A program made the translations under genes and the position numbers. 56,457 bases of DNA from Paenibacillus sp. Soil766 (GTDB lineage: Bacteria; Bacillota; Bacilli; Paenibacillales; NBRC-103111), in contig NZ_LMSJ01000035.1 in NCBI RefSeq assembly GCF_001428105.1, forward strand, positions 305 to 56,761, read 5' to 3'. The notes under the pieces were generated by a model. That model did not search any database. It had not been told where the DNA came from and saw only the letters and a program-made list of their open reading frames with translations. This document shows, one piece after another, positions 1 through 9,232 of the stretch. Position 1 is the stretch's first letter. Each line of letters opens with the position of its first letter.

Positions 1-170
1 TGTCGTGATTGTTTGCTTCAGAACAACGAGGACTAATGTACCATGCCAAGAAATCAATTACAACCCCTTTGGAAAAGTTCCACTATTGCAATTGTTTCGA
101 ATTGTTCCTACAAGTACATCCTAAAAAGCAATACACAAAAAAAGAATGCATTATGCACCCTTTTCAGCGT

Positions 171-911
171 TTAGTATTCCATTGTGATAATCGGTGTTCC
201 TATCGTTAAGCGCCAAAGACCCGAAGTCGTGTCTAGATGAAGGGCGATTTGAACATTTACCTTCTGATTGCCGCTACGTATAGAAGCTTCGAATTCAGAT
301 GATGCCAACGATGTGCTGAAAGTCGTATCATCTTCGTAACGCTCAACAACTTTTCCTTTATACGCTCGAACTAACTCAGCTAAGAATTCCTTGGGGTTCT
401 GTGATACACCAACAGCATTCGCCTGTATCATCACGTTCCACATGCCTTGAATACCCTGTTTATTTAATTGCGTGGTCATATGCTCCTGCCACTTCAGAAG
501 CTGGGCTTGGTCCGCGTTTTCTGGCGCATCTAATCGTAATACCGCATAACAAGCCGATTGTCCCACTGGACTAGCAACAGTTAATGTAGCGAGTGCATTT
601 CCAGCAACCTCAGACTTCATCATATAGATACCGCTTTCTAAGGAAAGAGACCCATTGGTGTAAGATTTAAAGCCAAGCTGGTTGGACAAACGTTCACCCG
701 CATCCATCACTTTGGCATCCGCACCGTCACATGTACCGAAATAGCCTGTATATTTGAAGGTAATGCGTTCATTGGATTGCATATAAGGCTTTGCAACACT
801 GAGTAATAGCTGTGCATCTTGTTCAGCCTGTGCATCCACATGGCGAATCCACCCGAAGAATAAGCCTAGTATAGTTAAGCCAATCAACATCTGTGTCCAA
901 CGCTTCGACAT
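171..911 (-). CDS. ywmB: YwmB family protein, exported or membrane-anchored
   Basis: 246 residues with an N-terminal hydrophobic segment (about residues 7-26, ending near VDAQA) that reads as a signal peptide or anchor. The remainder is a soluble extracytoplasmic domain. The overall pattern (two Cys residues in the central part, a C-terminal beta-rich end) matches YwmB, annotated in databases as a TATA-box-binding-like fold. Its biochemical role is not established. In Bacillus ywmB lies between the ATP synthase genes and murA/spoIID; here only the gene itself is inside the window, so that context cannot be checked. ATG start follows an AGAGGTG site at good spacing. The 170 bases downstream hold no convincing gene. 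Confidence 0.8.
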   Translation of the reverse strand: MSKRWTQMLIGLTILGLFFGWIRHVDAQAEQDAQLLLSVAKPYMQSNERITFKYTGYFGTCDGADAKVMDAGERLSNQLGFKSYTNGSLSLESGIYMMKSEVAGNALATLTVASPVGQSACYAVLRLDAPENADQAQLLKWQEHMTTQLNKQGIQGMWNVMIQANAVGVSQNPKEFLAELVRAYKGKVVERYEDDTTFSTSLASSEFEASIRSGNQKVNVQIALHLDTTSGLWRLTIGTPIITMEY

Positions 912-981
912 AAAAAAAGCACCTCTTTGCTAGAATCTATCACTCTAGTAAAAGGATGCCCTTGTCTAGCAAATGTTAAAC

Positions 982-1374
982 CTATCCACGTGTTGATTGA
1001 AAGAATTCAATTCGCTCGCCATCTAGCCCGTTAAAGAAGAAATACTTAGAGCCGTTCGGAAGTGTTGTAATTTCCGTATCCAATTGCTTGACCTCAAGTC
1101 CTTGAATTCTTGCGAATTCAGCATCAATATCATCTACGGTAAAAGCCAAGTGATGCACTTTGCCTTCCTGCGGCAAATTCGCATTGTAACCCTCGATTAA
1201 TTCAACCTCTGTTTCATTCGCGGCTTCAAAGCCAAGAAAACCAAGTCGGATAACACCATTCGTATGGAGCAGCGTTCCTTTGTGCTTAAGTCCAATTACA
1301 GAAACATAAAATGCTATAGACGCTTCTAAATTTGCAACCATGACGCCTACATGCTCTAATTTCTTAACGGTCAT
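982..1374 (-). CDS. VOC family (glyoxalase-like) metalloprotein
   Basis: 130 residues, the usual size of a single VOC module made of two beta-alpha-beta-beta-beta units. Candidate metal ligands sit at the family positions: His8, Glu58, His74 or His75, and Glu123. This layout is shared by glyoxalase I and methylmalonyl-CoA epimerase, so the protein may bind a divalent metal and act on a small carbonyl or CoA substrate. The substrate cannot be told from sequence. ATG start behind AAGGAGGC. It is a single gene between ywmB and a small unknown gene, all on the minus strand. Confidence 0.8.
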   Translation of the reverse strand: MTVKKLEHVGVMVANLEASIAFYVSVIGLKHKGTLLHTNGVIRLGFLGFEAANETEVELIEGYNANLPQEGKVHHLAFTVDDIDAEFARIQGLEVKQLDTEITTLPNGSKYFFFNGLDGERIEFFQSTRG

Positions 1375-1441
1375 ATGTATCTGCCTCCTTGTGCTAATCT
1401 CTTCATTTTAGCTAAAAATAAAGGAAAGAGCTAGTCAGCAA

Positions 1442-1663
1442 TTAATACATTGGAATTGTCTCCATCTCCCCGTTTAACGAGAAAAGCGTTACCTCTGAAT
1501 TCGTGGCATGAACGAGTCCCAGGTTATCAAACACTTCCCTGATCTGAGCATTACTTAAATGCTTCGTTATCGCTTCAACTGCTCGGAATGAATACTCTTG
1601 GTATATGGATTCGAAAAAAATAAGAACTTCTTTTTCCTCAATAATTACTTTCGTGTGCAGCAT
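1442..1663 (-). CDS. Small hypothetical protein (73 aa)
   Basis: I do not recognise this family. The 73 residues are mixed charged and hydrophobic with no signal peptide or membrane segment: an N-terminal beta-like stretch, a helical middle (residues 20-48) and a beta-like tail. It is supported as a gene by a GGGGGTG site 6 bases before the ATG and by filling the gap between two co-directional regions without overlap. Confidence 0.55.
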   Translation of the reverse strand: MLHTKVIIEEKEVLIFFESIYQEYSFRAVEAITKHLSNAQIREVFDNLGLVHATNSEVTLFSLNGEMETIPMY

Positions 1664-1817
1664 TGCAACACCCCCGGTTCAGATAGATCAATTGTATATT
1701 TTGGAAACTAGGAAAGTATGAAGACTTCTTTAGGTTTATGTTAGGTTTGTAGACTTCGCCAATTATGAGGTGTCCGTGTATAATGAAAATCGAAAGCCAA
1801 GGACGGGAGGGGCCAGA

Positions 1818-2096
1818 ATGAGGTTGTTAAAGCTGCTGCAAATCTATGAGGTGGATGGAATTACCCCGAAGCATCGGTCAGATCGATTCGATTTCGATGA
1901 GATTCAAGGGCAAACATTTCGTGAAGTGAACCCGACCGAGGTAGGATGTCCAATGACGTTATCAGGGGTTCGGCAACATACACCATTTAAAACAACGCGT
2001 GTGCAAGCGATCGATCAAGACGGACTGGATTTCCGTGTGTTGACACGCAACACGATTTATCATTTTGAAGTACACACCGAACGAAATGTCCATTAA
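1818..2096 (+). CDS. Small hypothetical protein (92 aa)
   Basis: Unrecognised soluble protein. The open frame runs back to a GTG at 1770, but the ATG at 1818 is preceded by an excellent GGGAGGGG site and is the likely start, giving 92 residues. It is basic, with a C-terminal beta-rich half and one Cys. A strong shared terminator follows directly. It is divergent from the 73-aa gene and convergent with the hybrid kinase. Confidence 0.6.
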   Translation: MRLLKLLQIYEVDGITPKHRSDRFDFDEIQGQTFREVNPTEVGCPMTLSGVRQHTPFKTTRVQAIDQDGLDFRVLTRNTIYHFEVHTERNVH

Positions 2097-2100
2097 AGCA

Positions 2101-2149
2101 AAAGACCTTTGACTACTTCCATAACTCGGAAGGTAAGTTAAAGGTCTTT
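2101..2149. terminator. Bidirectional terminator between convergent genes
   Basis: The arm beginning AAAGACCTTTGACT pairs with an arm ending AAGTTAAAGGTCTTT, with T-rich sequence on the plus-strand side and A-rich on the other. It sits between the end of the 92-aa gene and the end of the hybrid kinase gene and can serve both. Confidence 0.75.
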
Positions 2150-2154
2150 CTGAT

Positions 2155-4842
2155 TTATTTACTCAGCCAAACATGCATAAGCGAGAGGAGTTGGCTCATA
2201 TGCAGCGGCTTGCTAATATAGTCAGACGCACCAGCCTGCAAGCAGATTTCTCTGTCCTGTTTCATGGCTTTGGCAGTGAGCGCAATGATCGGAACATCCG
2301 CATATTGACTATTTTTTCTAATGAGACGCATTGCTTCATAGCCATCCATAACGGGCATCATGATATCCATGAGGATAAGCTCAACGCTAGAATCCTTCGC
2401 CAATAGCTCTAGACACTCTTGCCCATTCTGCGCAATGCTCACAATGATACCTTCTTGCTCAAATGCGTTACAAAGTGCAAATACGTTACGCACGTCATCA
2501 TCAACAACAAGCACTTTTCTATCTTTAAATCGATTGCTATTACAATCCTCGAGTGCAGAAATAGTTGGACCGTTTTCTCGCACAAAATAGTCACTGAACG
2601 TGTTAGACGTTGCCGCTGCTACCTCCTTATGAGTAGCGCCTTCAAGCAACGGAGGCAACGAAGGCACATATAACGTAAATGTACTTCCTTTGCCTTCCTC
2701 GCTCTGCATCTGGATACAACCTCCAAGGAGTCTGGCTAATTCCCGACTGATCGATAACCCTAGCCCTGTCCCTCCATATTTCCGATTCGTTGTACCATCG
2801 GCCTGAAGGAACGGCTCGAAGATGGCTTCTTGCTTGTCAGTTGGTATACCTATACCCGTATCTTTAACGGAAATTGCCATAACCTGCATGTGCCTGGTTG
2901 AAGGCAATAGCTCCACAATTTGTTCCACGCTGCACAAGCGAAATTCCACGTGAACAGAGCCTGCATGCGTGAATTTGAAAGCATTAGAAAGCAAATTTTT
3001 GATAATTTGACTGAGCCTCTGTTCGTCCGTGTAGAAAATTTTCGGCACTTGAGTATCCATCTCAATCCGAAAAGTAAGCTTTCGTTGTTCTGCCACCTTC
3101 TCGAACTGACTTAGCAAGAGCTCGGGGAGCCAGTCTGCACGCAACTCACCGATATGAATATCCAATTTACCCGCTTCAACCTTGGACAAATCCAAAATAT
3201 CATTGATAAGAAGTAGTAAATCATTTCCCGATGAGTGAATAACACGAGCATACTCTTGCTCATCATGCGTTAAGGTCTTGCTATTGTTTTCCTGAAGCAT
3301 CTGGGAAAGGATCAATATGCTGTTAAGCGGCGTTCGCAGCTCGTGAGACATGTTCGCCAAGAATTCCGATTTATACCGCGAGCTCAGCTCCAACTGAATG
3401 GCATGCTCCTCAAAGGAGACTTTCATATATTCGAGTTCCCTCGACCTTTCGTCCGCATATCGATTCCTTTCCTCTAGCTGTTCATTAGTCCGATGCAATT
3501 CTTCCTGTTGACTTTGAAGCTCTTCGGTCATGGCCTGATACTCTCGAAGGAGACGTTCAACCTCGACACGTGTTTGCACGCTGTGCACGATTGTCCCTAA
3601 TACCTCTAAGATGTCATCCAACAGACTCAGCTGAAGCGATGTGAATTTATCAAAGGAAGCCAACTCCATGATGGCAATGACTTCTTGATTATGGATGATC
3701 GGAACGATGAGGACACTTTGTGCACTCGCTGACCCCAGCCCTGATTTTAAACGGATATATGTTTCAGGGACATGTGTGAGATGAACAATTCGCTTCTCAA
3801 TCGCACATTGACCAATCAAGCCTTCGCCAATATGGAAAAAAGATTTACCTGCTTCAGCCCTTTCCTCCATTGCCGCATAAGCTGCCAGCCTCATCATGCC
3901 AGCATTAGCTTCGTGTACACTTCGAATGTAGAAAACGCCGAAAGAAGCCCCAAACAATTCCGCCGCTTTGCGAATAAAGGATGTCCCTAGCGTTCCCAAA
4001 TCGGAAATACCTTGCAGCATATGAACCACCTCAGTCAACTTCCGTTGCTGCCACTCGATCTCTTCTTGGCTCTCTAGCAACGCATTGGTTGCGTCGGCCA
4101 GATCCTTCACCTCATCATTCATCGTGACATGAATACGCTTCGAACGATCCCGCTTCATGGAGTTCAACTTGATGATGCTCTTAGTAACCTGTTTAATCGT
4201 CCCAACAATGGATCTCGAAATAAGTAGCGCTGCTAGCAACGAAAAGATAAGCACCACTCCCAACATGACAAATAAGGAGTTGGTCAACATTTCATTTTGA
4301 GCATCAAGGTGTGCCGCTCGCTCCTTCACGAATCCCATTTCAAGACTGCGAAATCGACTCAATTGCGAACGAATATCTAGAATACTTTGATGAGTAATAA
4401 AGAAAGTGAAATTGAAATAACTCTCATTCTCAAGACCATTTCTCATTGTCGGTATGGTCCCACCTGTTTGGATAAGCCAATTTTCGATAGATTCCTTGAG
4501 AGCGATCAAATTCTTCTCCTGGACTGGCGTATCACTCGTTAACACTCTCAGTTGGTTAAAGGAATCTCTCCACTTGGTCTGTCCGCTCGTATAGGGTTCT
4601 AAGTATTTAACTTCCCCCGTGAGTAAGTACCCTCTTTGCCCGTTTTCCATATCCATGACGTATTTCTCAAGAAGATTGGACTCCCTATTGACGGCAAAAT
4701 CATGCTCAATGACATAATTGCGATCTCGCTGCATGGCAGCTAACTGATAATTAACAAGCACAAAAGAAAGGGTTAAGCAGAAAATGATGAACGCATATCC
4801 AATCATAATTTTGGCACGAATACCGAATCTCATTTTCTTCAT
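2155..4842 (-). CDS. Hybrid sensor histidine kinase (CHASE3-HAMP-GAF-HisKA-HATPase-REC)
   Basis: About 895 residues from the ATG at 4842 (M of the MKKMRFG start, behind GAAGGGAC); a GTG at 4908 is in frame but lacks a ribosome site. Order: membrane helix (12-32), CHASE3 sensor domain with the typical GQRGYLLTG motif near residue 68, second helix near 190-210, HAMP, GAF (about 270-420), a coiled coil, HisKA with SHELRTPLNS holding the phospho-accepting His, HATPase with DTGIGIP and GTGLGLS glycine boxes, and a C-terminal receiver with ILMDIMMPVMDG. The kinase can thus pass phosphate to its own receiver. No partner regulator or output gene is adjacent, so the signal and pathway are unknown. It resembles large orphan stress or sporulation-type kinases of Paenibacillus. 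Confidence 0.92.
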   Translation of the reverse strand: MKKMRFGIRAKIMIGYAFIIFCLTLSFVLVNYQLAAMQRDRNYVIEHDFAVNRESNLLEKYVMDMENGQRGYLLTGEVKYLEPYTSGQTKWRDSFNQLRVLTSDTPVQEKNLIALKESIENWLIQTGGTIPTMRNGLENESYFNFTFFITHQSILDIRSQLSRFRSLEMGFVKERAAHLDAQNEMLTNSLFVMLGVVLIFSLLAALLISRSIVGTIKQVTKSIIKLNSMKRDRSKRIHVTMNDEVKDLADATNALLESQEEIEWQQRKLTEVVHMLQGISDLGTLGTSFIRKAAELFGASFGVFYIRSVHEANAGMMRLAAYAAMEERAEAGKSFFHIGEGLIGQCAIEKRIVHLTHVPETYIRLKSGLGSASAQSVLIVPIIHNQEVIAIMELASFDKFTSLQLSLLDDILEVLGTIVHSVQTRVEVERLLREYQAMTEELQSQQEELHRTNEQLEERNRYADERSRELEYMKVSFEEHAIQLELSSRYKSEFLANMSHELRTPLNSILILSQMLQENNSKTLTHDEQEYARVIHSSGNDLLLLINDILDLSKVEAGKLDIHIGELRADWLPELLLSQFEKVAEQRKLTFRIEMDTQVPKIFYTDEQRLSQIIKNLLSNAFKFTHAGSVHVEFRLCSVEQIVELLPSTRHMQVMAISVKDTGIGIPTDKQEAIFEPFLQADGTTNRKYGGTGLGLSISRELARLLGGCIQMQSEEGKGSTFTLYVPSLPPLLEGATHKEVAAATSNTFSDYFVRENGPTISALEDCNSNRFKDRKVLVVDDDVRNVFALCNAFEQEGIIVSIAQNGQECLELLAKDSSVELILMDIMMPVMDGYEAMRLIRKNSQYADVPIIALTAKAMKQDREICLQAGASDYISKPLHMSQLLSLMHVWLSK

Positions 4843-4991
4843 CCTACTGCCGTCCCTTCTATTAAATAAACCGCTATCATTTGTATCATATACCAAACTG
4901 TCTTTCACAGATATGCAAACTTTTTACTTTACCACTTTACCAAGTTAATGTATTATTTAAATAAAGCATTTTCAGATAAGGAGTGGTGTAC

Positions 4992-6110
4992 ATGAAAGGT
5001 CCAGGTGTTGAAAATATCAATCCACGCAGCATTTTATCACGAATGAAGCCATACACACCCGGTAAACCGATTTGGGAGGTTCAACGTGAATTCGGGCTCA
5101 CAACGGTAACCAAATTAGCATCCAATGAAAACCCATTAGGCCCCTCCCCTCTTGCTATCGAGGCCATTCAAGCTTATTTATCTGACATTCATCGCTATCC
5201 GGATGCAGAGACCGTAAATCTTAGAGAAGCTATTGCGGAGAAACGCGGATTCTCGCCTGATCAAGTCCTTGTTACTAACGGCGGTGATGAACTGATTACG
5301 CTGCTCTCCGAAACTTACTTAGAGCCTGGTGATGATGTCATCGTGCCCTCTCCAACGTTTAGCGAATATGAATTCGGAGCTAACTTACTTGGAGCCAGCA
5401 TCATTAGCGTGCCGCTTGGGGAGAACTATCGCTATGAAGTAGAAGCTATTCTCGAGGCAGTCACGGAACGCACGAAAATGCTCTATATTTGCTCACCAAA
5501 CAATCCAACGGGTACATATATACCGAAAACAGACTTACATCGACTTGTGAAGAGTCTCCCCTCACATGTGCTAGTGATCTTCGATGGTGCTTATAGCCAT
5601 TTCGTTACAGCAGATGATTACTGCGATGCTCTTACACTAGTGCGAGAAGGCTACCCTGTTGTCGTATTGCAAACATTTTCCAAAATTTATGGATTGGCAG
5701 GCATACGTGTGGGATACGGCATCGCAGATGCCCGTATTCTGCAACGAATTCGCCAGGTCAAAGAACCTTTCAACGTAAACACACTCGCACAAGTTGGCGC
5801 CGCAGCAGCACTCGAGGATGATCAGCATCTTGAAGCAACACGTACGAATAATGGGAAGGTGCGGGAAGAGCTATACACCGAATTGCGTACGCTTGCCATC
5901 CCTTTTACGCCAAGCATGAGTAATTTCGTACTCGTCGATCTAGGCACACAAGCTAAATCCATCTATGATAATTTAATGAGTCGCGGAGTTATCGTTCGGT
6001 ATGGCGGAGGTTGGAATCTTCCGAATCATGTGCGGATTTCGATTGGAACTTCCGAAGAGAATGCGGTTCTTGTTCAGGCTTTGAAGGAAATTATCGTCGT
6101 AAAGGCATAG
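4992..6110 (+). CDS. hisC: Histidinol-phosphate aminotransferase family (class I/II PLP)
   Basis: 372 residues from the ATG at 4992, chosen because AAGGAGTGG sits 8-14 bases upstream; GTG codons at 4983 and 4986 overlap that site. Fold-type I PLP aminotransferase: KLASNENP substrate motif near the N terminus, SPNNPTG in the centre, and Lys231 in TFSKIYGLAG as the Schiff-base lysine, followed by a phosphate-binding Arg in GIRVGYG. HisC converts imidazole-acetol phosphate to histidinol phosphate in histidine synthesis and often also acts on aromatic amino acids. It stands alone, away from any his operon, so it may be a second copy or an aromatic aminotransferase. Divergent from the hybrid kinase. 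Confidence 0.88.
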   Translation: MKGPGVENINPRSILSRMKPYTPGKPIWEVQREFGLTTVTKLASNENPLGPSPLAIEAIQAYLSDIHRYPDAETVNLREAIAEKRGFSPDQVLVTNGGDELITLLSETYLEPGDDVIVPSPTFSEYEFGANLLGASIISVPLGENYRYEVEAILEAVTERTKMLYICSPNNPTGTYIPKTDLHRLVKSLPSHVLVIFDGAYSHFVTADDYCDALTLVREGYPVVVLQTFSKIYGLAGIRVGYGIADARILQRIRQVKEPFNVNTLAQVGAAAALEDDQHLEATRTNNGKVREELYTELRTLAIPFTPSMSNFVLVDLGTQAKSIYDNLMSRGVIVRYGGGWNLPNHVRISIGTSEENAVLVQALKEIIVVKA

Positions 6111-6175
6111 ATACGTTGTAGATAAAGCCCCCCTGCCTATAGATAAAAACATCCACTTAGCTGATGAGAGCGTAT

Positions 6176-6205
6176 TTGTTTGGGTTCTATCAACTATGGT
6201 ACAAT
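6176..6205 (+). promoter_or_regulatory. Candidate SigA promoter of mscL
   Basis: TTGTTT at 6176-6181, an 18-base spacer and TACAAT at 6200-6205, about 32 bases before the mscL start. The match is moderate. Confidence 0.45.
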
Positions 6206-6236
6206 GCTATCAATCATAGTCTCATGGGGGTACATC

Positions 6237-6701
6237 ATGTTAAAAGAATTCAAGGATTTTGCATTCAAAGGGAACATGCTCGACCTTGCAGTCGGGGTTA
6301 TTATCGGAGGGGCTTTTGGTAAAGTCATTACTTCCATTGTAAATGATTTGGTCATGCCACTCGTTGGTTTGCTCATTGGCAAAGTGAATTTCAATGATTT
6401 GTATGTTGCCTTGGATGGGAAGCATTACGAAACATTTAGTGATGCTGCCAAGAGCACCGCTGTCTTTCGATACGGACAATTCCTATCAACTTTCTTAGAT
6501 TTCTTGATCGTGGCATTCGTGATCTTCATGGTTGTTCGTCAAATCGGCAAGTTCCGTAAGAAGGAAGCACCGAAGGAAAAAGCGGTAACAACCAAAGACT
6601 GTCCTCATTGCTTATCTGAAATTCCCGCGCAAGCCTCACGCTGTAAGTTCTGTACCTCTGAACTTTCATCTGGGGGTAAGGTTAGCGGCAGCATTCAATA
6701 G
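6237..6701 (+). CDS. mscL: Large-conductance mechanosensitive channel with C-terminal zinc ribbon
   Basis: 154 residues from the ATG at 6237 (GGGGGT upstream); an earlier in-frame start at 6180 lies over the promoter and is rejected. The N-terminal amphipathic helix FKDFAFKGN and the first membrane helix (about 15-45) carry the MscL signature, and the second helix is about 80-101. MscL opens under membrane tension and releases solutes during osmotic downshock. Unlike the classical channel of about 135 residues, the C terminus ends in a CPHC..CKFC zinc ribbon (Cys122, 125, 136, 139), which replaces the usual cytoplasmic helix bundle end. It is a single gene closed by a strong terminator. Confidence 0.93.
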   Translation: MLKEFKDFAFKGNMLDLAVGVIIGGAFGKVITSIVNDLVMPLVGLLIGKVNFNDLYVALDGKHYETFSDAAKSTAVFRYGQFLSTFLDFLIVAFVIFMVVRQIGKFRKKEAPKEKAVTTKDCPHCLSEIPAQASRCKFCTSELSSGGKVSGSIQ

Positions 6702-6714
6702 ATCGTTGTGATAG

Positions 6715-6749
6715 AAAGAGCCCGTGTCGGATTACGACACGGGCTCTTT
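6715..6749. terminator. Strong bidirectional terminator, mscL / SDR
   Basis: A perfect 15-bp stem (AAAGAGCCCGTGTCG and its complement) with a 5-base loop. T or A runs lie on both sides. The last codons of the convergent SDR gene run into the stem, so the hairpin is partly coding. Confidence 0.9.
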
Positions 6750-7493
6750 CGTTCTCAAGTCGGCGACCTCGCCTTGCTCGAATGCATTCGCTTGCAGCAG
6801 GTGCAACAGCTGCTTCGCGGTATCTTCAGGGGAGCGCAGCTCCCCCTGTTCTTGGAGCTGGACGAAACGGCCCACCTGCGGGAAGTCCTCTTCCGAAGCA
6901 GCGCGAATCTCCCGCTGCATATCCGTGTCCACCACGCCCGGTGCCACGCTGCAGATCAGCACCGGGTGTGGCTGTTGCACCTGCTCGACGCCGACGCAGC
7001 GCGTCAGCATGTCCAGCCCGGCTTTGGCGGTGCAGTAGGCACCCCAGCCGGGGTAGGGCTTACGCCCCGCACCAGAGGAGATGCCGACGACACGCTTCAC
7101 AATCGGCCACGCCTGCGTGAGCCGAATGAAGCTGTTCGTCAGCGCCGCAGGTGCGACGAGATTGACCTGCAGGCTGCGCTGCAGGTCGTCTGGGGCTGCT
7201 CGGCCGATCGAGACCATCGGCTCGATCATGCCCGCGTTATTGATGAGCGTGACGGAAGCCACGCCATCTGGTTGCGCGAGGATTCGCTCCATGAGCGAAT
7301 CGATGCCTTCGGTTTGCGCCAAGTCGTAAGCATGGAAGGTCAGTTGACCTTCCATGCGCAGCGCCTCTTGGCGCAAGGTCTCGTTCTCGCTGCGGGAAAT
7401 GCAGTGAACCGCAGCTCCTTGCTCTAGCAGCTGCCGGATGATGGCAGCGCCCAGGCCTTTGGAACCGCCCGTAATGATGTATGTATCATCCAT
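6732..7493 (-). CDS. SDR family NAD(P)-dependent oxidoreductase (YueD/benzil reductase-like)
   Basis: 253 residues, classical short-chain dehydrogenase. It has TGGSKGLG cofactor motif at 8-15, NNAG at 85-88, and the triad Ser140, Tyr153 and Lys157 (YCTAK). The overall pattern resembles Bacillus YueD, which reduces benzil to (S)-benzoin, and sepiapterin reductase-like proteins. The physiological substrate is unknown. Good GGGAGG site before the ATG. The gene is clearly richer in GC than mscL and the next gene on the other side, and its stop codon lies inside the shared terminator stem. Confidence 0.85.
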   Translation of the reverse strand: MDDTYIITGGSKGLGAAIIRQLLEQGAAVHCISRSENETLRQEALRMEGQLTFHAYDLAQTEGIDSLMERILAQPDGVASVTLINNAGMIEPMVSIGRAAPDDLQRSLQVNLVAPAALTNSFIRLTQAWPIVKRVVGISSGAGRKPYPGWGAYCTAKAGLDMLTRCVGVEQVQQPHPVLICSVAPGVVDTDMQREIRAASEEDFPQVGRFVQLQEQGELRSPEDTAKQLLHLLQANAFEQGEVADLRTKEPVS

Positions 7494-7562
7494 ATGGTAT
7501 GCCTCCCTCTTATTTAGATATATAGCTACTCTGTGAGAGTAGGTGTAAGTGAAAGCCTCGCT

Positions 7563-8543
7563 TTAATTTTTGAAAAGCTTAGGCTTATAGATGGCAAGTA
7601 CGGATGTGTATCCATTCTCTTTGCCTTCATATAGAACGAGCTCGAAATTGATTTGAAGCTGTTTCACACCACTGATATCCATGATTTCATAGGGGAGTTT
7701 ACCATTATTTACAACAAAATCCGTTTTAGTCGCCAACAGCTTCCCATCACCGTAAACCGTCAATTTAGCAGGGCGATACAAATTACTGTTTTTATCATCA
7801 AATGTATAGTTGAATGCAAACGTTTTGTAGCTTCCACCTAAATCATAAGTAATGGATTGCTGTGAGTGTTGACCATCTAATTTGGCACCAATACCATGTG
7901 CGTATAGCTTGCCCTCTCTTTGCAACGGGTACACTTCGGAATCCACGGAACTTGCATCAATGCGAACACGTTTCAACACGTTAGAACCCACGATTTTCGA
8001 ATACGGTAATTCGGTTAAATAAACAGCCCCCTCTCGCGCAGCCTCTTCCATTTCCGCCTTATATTCAGCCGTTGTGGTATTCGTATGAACATTATAGGTA
8101 GAATAGTTTGTTTCTAAATCATTCGCTTGTGTAGGCACAGCATTAACTGGGTGGGGGGTTGGTTTCGGCGTAGAGGCGGGTGCCTGTGTTGGTACACTGC
8201 TATAATCCTTGGCATCTTTATATGGAACACCATCCGGCGTGCTTACTTCAGTAGTTTTGCTTTGTAAAACGATCGTTTTACTTGTTTGATCCCAATCCAC
8301 CATAAGTCCAGACGCTTCACCTACCGCTCGCAAAGGAACATAAGAAGACCCATCGTAAATAATCGGGCTTAATGCCTTGCCATCAGGATCTGTCGGCGAC
8401 CATGATTTTCCATTTAAAGTAAACTTAATCTCATGATTAAGGAACGCCTGAATTTGCTCGATATTCGCAGCGGCATAACCTCCTACACCAACACCAAGCC
8501 CAAGCGTCGAGAGGAACAAAGCAGAAATGACGATTTTTTTCAT
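7563..8543 (-). CDS. Secreted stalk-domain plus NPCBM-domain protein
   Basis: 326 residues. A signal peptide (about 1-26, ending GGYAAA) is followed by a copper amine oxidase N-terminal-like stalk domain (about 35-95) with the usual YVPLRAVGEASG motif, a Pro/Thr-rich linker (about 115-135), and a C-terminal beta domain (about 175-322) that reads as NPCBM/NEW2, a carbohydrate-binding jelly roll. Such proteins are common on paenibacilli surfaces and are thought to bind the wall or polysaccharide. No catalytic domain is visible. Single gene; ATG behind AAAGGGG. Confidence 0.82.
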   Translation of the reverse strand: MKKIVISALFLSTLGLGVGVGGYAAANIEQIQAFLNHEIKFTLNGKSWSPTDPDGKALSPIIYDGSSYVPLRAVGEASGLMVDWDQTSKTIVLQSKTTEVSTPDGVPYKDAKDYSSVPTQAPASTPKPTPHPVNAVPTQANDLETNYSTYNVHTNTTTAEYKAEMEEAAREGAVYLTELPYSKIVGSNVLKRVRIDASSVDSEVYPLQREGKLYAHGIGAKLDGQHSQQSITYDLGGSYKTFAFNYTFDDKNSNLYRPAKLTVYGDGKLLATKTDFVVNNGKLPYEIMDISGVKQLQINFELVLYEGKENGYTSVLAIYKPKLFKN

Positions 8544-8776
8544 AATGTGAATGAGACCCCTTTTTTATTTATATTCTGTGAACGGCGATACTCCCTATGG
8601 ACTTCCATTCTACCAAAACTTCCTCTAACGAGCTCCCCAATTTTCGCTTATGGCCTGTAATTCTCGGTACATCTACCTTCCCGCTAACGAAAATCTCGAA
8701 TTGATCGACTCTACCATCAGCCATATAGTAATGCAAAATATCTTATTTAGGACGAAACTATCACGATGTTCACCTT

Positions 8777-9232
8777 CTAGCATTTTGAAATGCGTTGTAA
8801 ATAAGCCTGTATACTATCCCTATATACTTGACCCATCGTCTCTGGTAGATCGTGCAAATCAACATATTGCAAATCTCGGGTTTCAGCCGTTTCCATGACT
8901 AGCTCCCCTGTAGCTTCACTTGCCAAATATGCAGTAGTTACTGCGTAAAATTCATCTCCGTTGGAAAGCGTATAATGATACTGAGGCCCAGAAAACACAC
9001 CCACTAATACCAAGGCACCTACTGTCAGACCCGTTTCCTCCAGAAATTCGCGTCGAGCTGTATCCTCTAAGGACTCACCTAAGTCCATAAGTCCTCCTGG
9101 CAGGCCCCAGGTCTCATTCGGCCTTTGTTGGAGGAGAACCTGTCCCTTCTCGTTAACCAAAATCACAACAGCTCCAGGCAAAATGATGGGACGATGTCCA
9201 ACGAACTGTCTTAGTTGCTTATAGTACTCCAT
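8777..9232 (-). CDS. Nudix hydrolase
   Basis: 151 residues with a complete Nudix box from Gly47 to Leu69: Gly47, Glu53, Arg61, Glu62, Glu65, Glu66 and Gly68 fit the GX5EX7REUXEEXGU rule. Nudix enzymes hydrolyse nucleoside diphosphates linked to another moiety using Mg2+ held by these Glu residues. The type here, with an N-terminal RPIILPGAV strand, resembles ADP-ribose or NTP pyrophosphatases, but substrate is not predictable. ATG behind GGGGGTAAG. Confidence 0.88.
   Translation of the reverse strand: MEYYKQLRQFVGHRPIILPGAVVILVNEKGQVLLQQRPNETWGLPGGLMDLGESLEDTARREFLEETGLTVGALVLVGVFSGPQYHYTLSNGDEFYAVTTAYLASEATGELVMETAETRDLQYVDLHDLPETMGQVYRDSIQAYLQRISKC

Noticed and set aside
9..209. 66-codon plus-strand frame at the left end
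   Set aside because: No ribosome site, no family resemblance, overlaps the ywmB 3' end.
6708..7427. 239-codon plus-strand open frame opposite the SDR gene
   Set aside because: It is the complement of a GC-rich true gene and starts inside the mscL terminator; no ribosome site and low-complexity composition.
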